DNA of 64,000 nucleotides from positions 1 through 64,000 of the forward strand of contig DASUAL010000113.1 of NCBI GenBank assembly GCA_035763805.1, in the 5' to 3' direction. Source of the DNA: DASUAL01 sp035763805 (GTDB lineage: Bacteria; Gemmatimonadota; Gemmatimonadetes; Gemmatimonadales; GWC2-71-9). This document shows, in pieces, positions 23,137-30,548 of this stretch; within the stretch, counting starts at the first letter, position 1; every line of letters starts with the position of its first letter. A model generated the notes under the pieces. It saw nothing but the letters and a program-made list of their open reading frames with translations, was not told the origin of the DNA and made no database searches. The translations under genes and the position numbers were made by a program.

Positions 23137-25629
23137 TCAGCCACACTCGCTGAAGCCGCAGACGTGGCACTTGGCGCAGCCCTCGATGAACGCGAGCTGG
23201 GAGCCGCAGTCCGGGCAGGCACCGATGAAGTCCTGCGCCGGGACGCCCGAGCGCACGGCCGCCGCGCCATCCTCCCCGGCGATCACCGGGCGCGCCGGCT
23301 GGCTCGCCGGCGCCGAACCGCCCGTCCCCGCCAGCAGGTCCTGCTGGACGCCGTGCTTGTCCTGCATCCACTTCTCGATCGCGATGCCGATGGCATCCGG
23401 AACGGACAAGACCTTGTTCGGCCCCAGCCCGACCGCGCGATCGGACGAGATGCCGCGCAGCTGGCGGTAGATCCCGCGCATCGGTATGCCGGATCGGAGC
23501 GCGAGCGAGATCAGGCGGCCGATGGCTTCGACGTCGGCCATGAGCGCACCGCCCGCCTTGCCGAGCGAGATGAACACCTCGAACGGCTGACCCTTGTCGT
23601 CCTCGGTGATCGTCACGTACATCGTCCCGAGCGGCGTCTCGATCCGCCGGGTCGAGCCTTTGAGGAGATCGGGACGCGAGCGCTTGGCGCGACGCTGCAA
23701 GTTCTCCGCTTCCGACTCGTGCAGCTGCGCGCGCGTGCGCTCGAGCTCCGCCTCGAGCTCGGCGAGGCGCCCCAGGGCGTCGGCGAGCTGGCGCTGCACG
23801 TCGTCCCCGTCCCCGGGCGGCGCCGCCCCGGCGGCTTGCTGCACTTGCTTCGCGGTGGCCCCGGTCGAGAGCACCTGCATGTCGCGAGAGGCGTCGCGGT
23901 ACACCGTGACCCCCTTGCAGCCAAGCGTATAGGCAAAGCGATAGATCTGCTCGACGTCCTCCTCAGCGGCTTCGCGCGGGAAGTTGCAGGTCTTCGAAAT
24001 CGCCGAATCGGTGAACTCCTGGAACGCCGCCTGCATCCGGATGTGCCATTCGGGCGTCACGTCGTGCGCCGTGACGAAGACGCGCTGCCACGTCGCCGGC
24101 ACCTCGTCGAAGTGGATGTGGCCCGCTTCGGCAATGCGCCGGATCAGGTCGTCCGTGTACCAGCCTTCCCGCTTCGCAATGGCGACGAAGTCCTCGTTCA
24201 CATCGGGCATCAGCACGCCCGCCTGGTTCCGCATGAACGCGACCGCGAATAGCGGCTCGATCCCCGACGAGCAGCCGGCGATGATCGAGATCGTCCCGGT
24301 GGGCGCCACGGTCGTCAGATTGCAGTTCCGGAGCCGGCGCATGGGCCGGATCCGCTCGCCCCGGGCGTCGCGCGCGCACGTCGCGTCGGGGCCCCAGATG
24401 GAGCGCTCCCACTCGGGGAACGCGCCGCGCTGCTCGGCGAGATGCTCCGATGCGACCTTCGCCTCTTCGTCCACGAACGCCATGAGCTTCCGGCCGAGAC
24501 CGACACCCTCGTCCGAGTTGTACGGAATGCCGAGCCGCACGAGCAGGTCCGCCCAGCCCATCACCCCAAGTCCGATCCGCCGGATTCGCTGCGCGAGGCT
24601 ATCGATCTCCGGCAGCGGATACCTGTTCGCGCCGATGACGTTGTCGAGGAAATGCGTGCACAGGTGCACCGCGGTCCGCAGGCGGTCCCAATCCACGTCC
24701 CCGTCCTTCGCGAACAGGGCGACGTTGATCGAGCCGAGGTTGCACACGTCGTAGGGGAGCAGCGGCTGCTCGCCGCAAGGGTTCGTGGCTTCGTAACTCC
24801 CCAGGTGCGGCACCGGGTTGTATTGATTCGCCCGGTCGATGAAGTACACGCCCGGCTCGCCGGTCTTCCAAGCGCCGTGGACGATTTTCCGGAACACCTC
24901 GTGAGCGCCCAGCTGGCCCACGACCCGCTCCGTTCGCGGATGGATCAGATCGTAGCTGGTGCCCGCCTCGAGGGCCCGCATGAACGCGTCCGTCACGGCG
25001 ACCGAGATGTTGAAGTTCGTCACCTGGGTGAGGTCGTCCTTACAGCTGATGAACTCGAGGATGTCGGGGTGATCCACGCGGAGGATCCCCATATTGGCGC
25101 CGCGACGCGTCCCGCCCTGCTTCACCACGTCGGTCGACGCGTCGTACAGCTTCATGAACGACACCGGCCCCGATGCCACGCCCATGGTGGAGCGCACCAC
25201 GTCGTTCTTCGGCCGCAGCCGCGAGAACGAGAAGCCCGTACCGCCGCCGGATTGGTGAACCAGAGCCATGGCGCGGAGGGTGTCGTAGATGCCGCTCTGG
25301 CCGTTGGAAAGGCAGTCGTCCACCGGCAGCACGAAGCAGGCGGACAACTGTCCCAGTGGCCGGCCCGCGTTCATCAGGGTGGGTGAATTGGGCATCCACA
25401 CGCGGCGCGCCATCAGGTCGAAGAACGTCTCCGCAAGGCCCTCGACCGCCTTGTCGGTAGCACCGTAGTGCGCGTCCGGCGCCGCGATCGTGCGGGCGAC
25501 GCGTCGGAACAAGTCTTCGGGCTGCTCCACCGGCTTGCCCTGGTCGTCCTTGACCAGGTAGCGCCGCTCGAGCACGGTGATGGCGTTCGCACTCAGATCG
25601 AGCGTGCGTGTGCGGGTGGAAGCGGTCAT
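23137..25629 (-). CDS. nrdJ: Adenosylcobalamin-dependent (class II) ribonucleotide reductase
   Basis: An 830-residue enzyme making deoxyribonucleotides with a B12 radical. The N-terminal RNR domain has WMPNSPTLMNAG, LSACFVLPVDD, QSGGGTGFSFSRLR and the catalytic-loop NPCGEQPLLPYDVCNLGSIN. The C-terminal part has a Gln/Glu-rich coil, the TSCPD-type domain (TMYVTITEDDKGQPFEVFISLGKAGG) and a zinc/redox tail with CPDCGSQ, CAKCHVCGF and a final SECG. It is the only RNR in the window. No cobalamin riboswitch is recognisable upstream. Confidence 0.97.
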   Translation of the reverse strand: MTASTRTRTLDLSANAITVLERRYLVKDDQGKPVEQPEDLFRRVARTIAAPDAHYGATDKAVEGLAETFFDLMARRVWMPNSPTLMNAGRPLGQLSACFVLPVDDCLSNGQSGIYDTLRAMALVHQSGGGTGFSFSRLRPKNDVVRSTMGVASGPVSFMKLYDASTDVVKQGGTRRGANMGILRVDHPDILEFISCKDDLTQVTNFNISVAVTDAFMRALEAGTSYDLIHPRTERVVGQLGAHEVFRKIVHGAWKTGEPGVYFIDRANQYNPVPHLGSYEATNPCGEQPLLPYDVCNLGSINVALFAKDGDVDWDRLRTAVHLCTHFLDNVIGANRYPLPEIDSLAQRIRRIGLGVMGWADLLVRLGIPYNSDEGVGLGRKLMAFVDEEAKVASEHLAEQRGAFPEWERSIWGPDATCARDARGERIRPMRRLRNCNLTTVAPTGTISIIAGCSSGIEPLFAVAFMRNQAGVLMPDVNEDFVAIAKREGWYTDDLIRRIAEAGHIHFDEVPATWQRVFVTAHDVTPEWHIRMQAAFQEFTDSAISKTCNFPREAAEEDVEQIYRFAYTLGCKGVTVYRDASRDMQVLSTGATAKQVQQAAGAAPPGDGDDVQRQLADALGRLAELEAELERTRAQLHESEAENLQRRAKRSRPDLLKGSTRRIETPLGTMYVTITEDDKGQPFEVFISLGKAGGALMADVEAIGRLISLALRSGIPMRGIYRQLRGISSDRAVGLGPNKVLSVPDAIGIAIEKWMQDKHGVQQDLLAGTGGSAPASQPARPVIAGEDGAAAVRSGVPAQDFIGACPDCGSQLAFIEGCAKCHVCGFSECG

Positions 25630-25634
25630 CCTGG

Positions 25635-25678
25635 CTCGTCCCTCACGGACTCGTCCCTCACGGAGTGAGCTAGCTCAC
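25635..25678 (-). promoter_or_regulatory. nrdJ leader: tandem 15-mers and a perfect palindrome
   Basis: CTCGTCCCTCACGGA occurs twice back to back (25635-25649, 25650-25664) and is followed by GTGAGCTAGCTCAC (25665-25678), a perfect 14-bp palindrome, 36-49 bases before the nrdJ ATG. The palindrome looks like a regulator site. It does not match the NrdR box. A possible -10 (CATATAG on the minus strand) lies upstream at about 25690. The rest of the 180-base gap to 25809 shows nothing else. Confidence 0.5.
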
Positions 25679-25809
25679 AAACGGTCTGGCTATATGAAAT
25701 TTAACGGCGCGCGAGACCGAAAAGACGCGGACGGTCAAGGTATGCGCTGGAGCGGATCCGGGCAACACGCGCGAGAGCCCCGCGCGGACAACGCATTCAC
25801 CAATTCACA

Positions 25810-26343
25810 TCACAAACTTGTCCGGGCGAGCGGAAACACTCCCGCGCGGTGTCGCTCGGCCTCCGCGACATAGTGCTCCCAGGTCTGGCGGATCCGCTCG
25901 CGCAGGGCGCCGTCTACCGCTCGCGTGACCCGTGCCGGCACCCCGACGACCAGCGATCCAGGGGGGACCCGAGTGCCTTCCGGCACCACTGCGCCTGCCG
26001 CCACCACGCTCCCCGTGCCGATGTGGACATCGTTCAGCAGCACGCTCCCCATGCCGATCAGGCAGTCGTCCTCCACAGTGCAGGCGTGTAGGATCGCGCG
26101 GTGGCCGACTCCCACGCGGGCGCCGATGCGCGCCGGCTTCCCGGCGTCCACGTGCACGATCGTACCGTCCTGGAGGTTCGTCGCCTCCCCGACCACGATC
26201 GGCGCCATGTCAGCGCGCAGCACGGCACCGTACCAGACGCTCGAGCGCGCGCCCAAAGTCACATCCCCCAGCACCACCGCGCCGGGGGCGATGAATGCCG
26301 TCGGATGGACGTCGATTACTGCCTCTCTGGCTCGAACCGCCAC
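25810..26343 (-). CDS. Gamma-carbonic-anhydrase-like left-handed beta-helix protein
   Basis: About 177 residues of hexapeptide repeats: IAPGAVVLGDVTLGARSSVWYGAVLRAD, then LQDGTIVHVD, IGARVGVGHRAILHACTVEDDCLIGMGSVLL and VPPGSLVVGVPARV. The His residues of VGHRAILHA and of TIVHVD correspond to the zinc ligands of the CamH/YrdA group, so metal binding is likely, although carbonic anhydrase activity is often absent in this group. A GTG at 26343 is chosen; the frame is open to 26391. It overlaps the end of the kinase gene by 28 bases. Confidence 0.85.
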   Translation of the reverse strand: MAVRAREAVIDVHPTAFIAPGAVVLGDVTLGARSSVWYGAVLRADMAPIVVGEATNLQDGTIVHVDAGKPARIGARVGVGHRAILHACTVEDDCLIGMGSVLLNDVHIGTGSVVAAGAVVPEGTRVPPGSLVVGVPARVTRAVDGALRERIRQTWEHYVAEAERHRAGVFPLARTSL

Positions 26344-28193
26344 TGCACCCACGCGTCTACCGGCTCGCCGTTTTTTTGCGCAGGGTTCCAACGCAGGTTC
26401 TTGGCCATGTCCAGCGCCTGATTGTTGAAGGTGTCAAGGTTGGAGGGCCCGAAGACACGGGCATCGATGGTGGTGCCCTCCCGGGAGACGTGGATCAGGA
26501 GGATCGCCTGCCGGGGGAAGATCGCTGCGTCCGCCGGGACCGGGATCTTGGTCGCAGACAAGGGGAGTGGCTTGGTGTCGAAGCAGATATTGTCCTGATT
26601 GTATGCCGGCCCGTATACCTCGCACGGTCCATCCGTGCCATCTCCCGCGCCGCCGATGGTGGCCGGCTGCATCTCGACCTTCACCGTGAGGGGCGCGCCG
26701 GGGGTGACGATCACCTGGCGCTCGAAGGGACTGAACCCGTCCGCGAGGACGGCGAGCTTGTAGGTGTCGGGGGGCACGTCGCCCTGGGTACCCCGGAAGG
26801 GTTGACCGTTGAGGGTGACGCGCCCGCCCGGCGGCACGCCGTGCAGGGTGAGCCGCCCCGGCGTGCCCGGCGCCACGGGTGGACGTCCCTGGTCGCCCGC
26901 GGGGGCCGGGGAGGCCGGGCCGGCGTCGGGAGATGTCACGGGGGGCCCGCCGGTGTCCGAAAGGAGGCGCTGGTCGAGCGTGTCGCGAAGCGCTGCGGCG
27001 ACCGAGTCGCGCGGGGCGCCGGGCGCGAAGAACAGCAAGCCCTTCTTGTAGGCGTACACCCCGGGAGCGCCGAGTGCCACGATCACGACGACGATCCACA
27101 GGCCGATCCCCGCCGCCACGGACCGGTGCTTGGCTTCAGCGGCCCCGGGCCCCACCCCAACCGGTGTGCGGGGGAGCGGCGTCGTAGGCGCACTGGCGAG
27201 GCGGGCGGCGGCGAGCGACGGGATGGCCCGCGTGGCCGCGGTGGCGAGCCCCACTGCCGCGAACATCCCGCCCGCCTCGAGCGCCTGGACCAGCTCATCC
27301 GCCGTCTGAAAGCGGTCCTCGGGCGTCTTCGCCATCATCCTGCGGATGATCTCGAACACCGTGCGCTGGTCGTAGGTCTCGAGCGGCGGAGTGGGCACCT
27401 CCTCCATGATGTGCTTGTAGCCGATGGAGAACGAGTCTTCGCCGTCGAAGGGCACGCACCCGGTGAGGCACTGGTAGGCGACGACCCCCAGAGAGTAAAT
27501 GTCGCTCCGGCCGTCGAGCGGCTGGGCGCGCGCCTGCTCCGGGCTCATGTAGTGCGGCGTGCCGATCGACATCCCCGTGCCCGTGAGCTTGCCCCCGGTC
27601 GCCGCCTTGGCGATGCCGAAGTCGGTGACGACCGCCTGACCGTGCTCGTCGAACATGATGTTGTCGGGCTTGATGTCGCGGTGCACGATGCCGCTCTTGT
27701 GCGCGTAGGCGAGGGCGCGCGCGACCTGGACGAGGACGTGCCGGATCTCCGCGGGGGGCAAGCAGCCCCGCGCGGCGAGCACGCTCGAGAGCGGCTTGCC
27801 GCGCAGGAACTTCATCACGAAGTAGATACAGCGGCCGCTCTTGCCGACGCGATAGATCGGGATGATGCTCGGGTGCTCCAGCTTGGCGCTCATGCGAGCC
27901 TCGCGCTGGAAGCGCTCGACGAACTCCTTGTCGAAGGCGAGTGAGAACGGGAGGACCTTGATCGCGACGTCGCGCTCGAGCTGCTTCTCGCGCGCCTTGA
28001 ACACGATCGCCATGCCGCCGCGGCCCAACTCCTCGAGAATCTCGTACTCGTCTTTGAGCTGCTCGCGGACGAGATCGAACTCCGTCACCTCCTGTGGCGG
28101 ATCCCGCAAAGGAGTCGCCGCGAGGTCCAGCCCGCAGGACCGGCAGAACTTGCTGGCATCGTCGTTCTGAGTGCCGCAGCGGGAGCAGTACAT
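26316..28193 (-). CDS. Zinc-ribbon Ser/Thr kinase with PEGA and TonB-like C-terminal domains
   Basis: A 625-residue receptor-type kinase. Residues 1-25 form a zinc ribbon (YCSRCGTQNDDASKFCRSCG). Residues 50-310 are a Hanks-type kinase: GRGGMAIVFKA loop, VAIKVL Lys, IVHRDIKPDN catalytic loop, VTDFGIAK. A transmembrane helix (about 355-378) is followed by a Pro-rich spacer, a PEGA domain (TLHGVPPGGRVTLNG...) and a last 80-residue domain with the pattern of TonB C-termini (ILLIHVSREGTTIDARV...NQALDMAKNLRWNPAQ). The output domain would lie outside the membrane. The GWxTD gene upstream is 42 bases away. Confidence 0.88.
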   Translation of the reverse strand: MYCSRCGTQNDDASKFCRSCGLDLAATPLRDPPQEVTEFDLVREQLKDEYEILEELGRGGMAIVFKAREKQLERDVAIKVLPFSLAFDKEFVERFQREARMSAKLEHPSIIPIYRVGKSGRCIYFVMKFLRGKPLSSVLAARGCLPPAEIRHVLVQVARALAYAHKSGIVHRDIKPDNIMFDEHGQAVVTDFGIAKAATGGKLTGTGMSIGTPHYMSPEQARAQPLDGRSDIYSLGVVAYQCLTGCVPFDGEDSFSIGYKHIMEEVPTPPLETYDQRTVFEIIRRMMAKTPEDRFQTADELVQALEAGGMFAAVGLATAATRAIPSLAAARLASAPTTPLPRTPVGVGPGAAEAKHRSVAAGIGLWIVVVIVALGAPGVYAYKKGLLFFAPGAPRDSVAAALRDTLDQRLLSDTGGPPVTSPDAGPASPAPAGDQGRPPVAPGTPGRLTLHGVPPGGRVTLNGQPFRGTQGDVPPDTYKLAVLADGFSPFERQVIVTPGAPLTVKVEMQPATIGGAGDGTDGPCEVYGPAYNQDNICFDTKPLPLSATKIPVPADAAIFPRQAILLIHVSREGTTIDARVFGPSNLDTFNNQALDMAKNLRWNPAQKNGEPVDAWVQWRFEPERQ

Positions 28194-28235
28194 CGGAGTC
28201 CGGAAACTTAGGGGTCCGTCGGAGCGGGTGTCAAC

Positions 28236-30497
28236 TCACTGGCGCGCGACGATGACGAATCGGCGGCGCCGGACGATCGACTCGCCGGTGGCGGGGTCGC
28301 GGATCTCGACGGTCAGAATGTAATTCCCCTTGGACGCGTCGCGGAGATCCAGCGTGCGACGAGCCCGTGTCACCGGTCCGTCGGCCGGCGCGTCGAACTC
28401 GAAGAACACCGGCGCTTGTCCGCCGCCGAACAGTCGGCGCAGGAACGATCGGCCGCCCTCGCGCGCGAGCCGCACGACGGTGTGATACGACGCTCCCGCC
28501 GCAAGGCCATACACCTCGTAGTACAGCTCCGCCGATCCCTCCTCGGGAAAGTCGCCGAGCGGGTTGAGCGGTACCGTATCGGGCCCAGGGGCCCACACGA
28601 GTCCCGACCCCTGGCGGCCCAGCACGAGGTCACTCGTCGCGAAGCGCGTACCATCCAGGGCGCCGACCGTGATCGAGTCTCGGCTCACGAGATCGCCCGC
28701 GTCGCCGCCCGGTTCCGATACCAGCAGTCGATAGCGGTACGTCCCGGGCGGCACCGGGAGCGCTAGCCGGCCGCTGAGGTAGCTCCCGCCGCGCAGCGCC
28801 TGCCGGGTGCCGAACACGCGCGTCGTATCGAGCCGTGCCACGACGTTGTCGCCGGTGTCGGACACGACCAGCCGGAACGCCAGCGGATACGCCACCCGGC
28901 CCGAGTCCCCGATCGGCGAAAGTCGTCGTGCGGGAATCGCGAACACGACGTGCAGCGCGCCCCCCTGGTGCACAGGGCCGTCGGCCGGCTGTGCGCCGAC
29001 CACGAACTCGGAGACGACCGCCCCGAGCGGCTGCGAGAAGTTGCGACGATAGCTGTCCGTGACGGTACCCACGGCGATGCTGCGCTGCCCCAGGTCGCGC
29101 TCCGTCGCGAGTGCACGGCCCACCGCGCCACTCGGAAGCGGGTTCGCGAGCCGCTGGTAGATCGCGCTGATGTTGCTCCGCGACGCGAACAGCTGGCTCG
29201 TGGCATCGTCCAAGATCCCGCGCCGCGTCTGGAGCGCCAGCGCACCTGAGAAGCCGCTGCTGAGCGCCTCGGCCAGGCTTTCGACGAGCTTGAAGTCCTG
29301 CACGTCCTCGCGCGCCACGAAGTGAAAGACGAGGTCGCCGTGGGGCCTGCGATACAGCCACGTCTCGTTCGGCTCGACCCGGCCGGAGATTGCGGGCGTG
29401 GTCGCGACCCTGTCGGGCGGACCGTGCCGCAGGTAGATGATGCCGCGGTCGTCGAACTCGCTTTGATGGGAACGGTATCGCTCGGTGATGTCGTAATTCC
29501 GGTGGCGACTCACGAGGCGGTAGTTGCGCCACGCGTGGAACCAGCGCCGGTAGTGCTCGGCGAGCCGCTCCCCCGGGTTGCGCGCCTCGGCGACGTCGCG
29601 CCGCAGCCAAAACCGCTCGAGCCATGCCGCGCGCGGCCCGGGCGACGTGAAGCCGTCGAACGGCGCGAGCTCGTCGGGCCCCGCGATGAAGCTCAGGTCG
29701 GCACGATACAGCGCCACGGCGGCTGCCGGGCGCACGACCCGCGCGCCGGCGAAATAGGTCTGCCAGCCGTCCGCCGGGCGCTGCTGGGCGTAGTACGTCC
29801 GTGCGAGCTCGAGCAAGCCGAGCCCCGAGTCACCCCCGATCTCGAGGAACAGCTGGAACGCCTTGATGGACGAGTCCGCCTCGCCCACCTCCCGCTCGAC
29901 CCGCCCGCGGGCGAGCTGAACGGCGGGCTGCGTCCCGGCCGCGGAGGCAGCCGCCAGCCGAACTGCTTGGAGCGCGACCTGGAGGCGCGGCTGGATGCGC
30001 TGGGCGAGCGCCGTCGTGGCGACGTCGATCGCGGCCTGCGCGAAGCTCGGGTCGGCCACCGTGGCGCGCGCGAACGCCTGCGCTGCCTTGCTCATGTAGT
30101 CCTTGCCGAGGACCTGGCGAATGTTCTCGATCGCGATTACGGCGTGCTCGCCGCGCGCCAGCTCCGACAGCCCGAGGCCGTACCACGGGTAGGGCCAGTC
30201 GGGCCTGAGCTCGCCGGCCCACTCGAACTCACCAGCTGCGTCGTCGTAGCGCGCGCCGTTCTTCGTGAGCTCGCCCAGCCGGTAAGCGATGAACCCGAGC
30301 CGCAGGTGGATCAGGGGATCGTCCCGCTGGCGCTTGGCCACCTCGATGCCCGCCGCCTCGAGCCGCCGGAGCGCCACCGAGTCCGTCACCCCGGCGAGCG
30401 AGTCCCGCAGCGCCTCGATCGCGGCACGATCGTCCGGAGCCTGCGTGGAGAGGCGGGCGGGGAGCGCGAGGGCGGCCAGGACGATCAACCGGCGCAT
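28236..30497 (-). CDS. GWxTD domain-containing protein, secreted, with TPR-like N-terminus
   Basis: A 753-residue protein beginning with a signal peptide (MRRLIVLAALALPARLSTQ). Residues about 40-330 are helical repeats resembling TPRs. The GWxTD core follows (RWFHAWRNYRLVSRHRNYD, FDDRGIIYLRHGPPDRV, NETWLYRRPHGDLVFHFV), then a beta-rich C-terminal half. The domain is typical of Acidobacteriota and Gemmatimonadota and has no assigned activity. The ATG at 30497 is preferred to a start 12 codons earlier because a TATAAT box ends six bases before it. Confidence 0.82.
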   Translation of the reverse strand: MRRLIVLAALALPARLSTQAPDDRAAIEALRDSLAGVTDSVALRRLEAAGIEVAKRQRDDPLIHLRLGFIAYRLGELTKNGARYDDAAGEFEWAGELRPDWPYPWYGLGLSELARGEHAVIAIENIRQVLGKDYMSKAAQAFARATVADPSFAQAAIDVATTALAQRIQPRLQVALQAVRLAAASAAGTQPAVQLARGRVEREVGEADSSIKAFQLFLEIGGDSGLGLLELARTYYAQQRPADGWQTYFAGARVVRPAAAVALYRADLSFIAGPDELAPFDGFTSPGPRAAWLERFWLRRDVAEARNPGERLAEHYRRWFHAWRNYRLVSRHRNYDITERYRSHQSEFDDRGIIYLRHGPPDRVATTPAISGRVEPNETWLYRRPHGDLVFHFVAREDVQDFKLVESLAEALSSGFSGALALQTRRGILDDATSQLFASRSNISAIYQRLANPLPSGAVGRALATERDLGQRSIAVGTVTDSYRRNFSQPLGAVVSEFVVGAQPADGPVHQGGALHVVFAIPARRLSPIGDSGRVAYPLAFRLVVSDTGDNVVARLDTTRVFGTRQALRGGSYLSGRLALPVPPGTYRYRLLVSEPGGDAGDLVSRDSITVGALDGTRFATSDLVLGRQGSGLVWAPGPDTVPLNPLGDFPEEGSAELYYEVYGLAAGASYHTVVRLAREGGRSFLRRLFGGGQAPVFFEFDAPADGPVTRARRTLDLRDASKGNYILTVEIRDPATGESIVRRRRFVIVARQ

Positions 30498-30503
30498 AGT
30501 CCA

Positions 30504-30509
30504 ATTATA
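30504..30509 (-). promoter_or_regulatory. Consensus TATAAT -10 box for the GWxTD gene (leaderless)
   Basis: On the minus strand TATAAT (30509-30504) is followed by TGGACT and then the ATG of the GWxTD gene, so transcription would start at or next to the A of the start codon. The -35 region, 17-18 bases upstream, is GC-rich with only GTGAAC as a weak candidate. No Shine-Dalgarno sequence is present, consistent with a leaderless message. Confidence 0.6.
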
Positions 30510-30548
30510 TCCCGCAACCGGCCCCCCGTTCACGTATCGCGGCCCGGC

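Noticed and set aside
25630..25809. Cobalamin riboswitch upstream of nrdJ
   Set aside because: No B12-box-like GCCACTG or the conserved core stems could be found on the minus strand.
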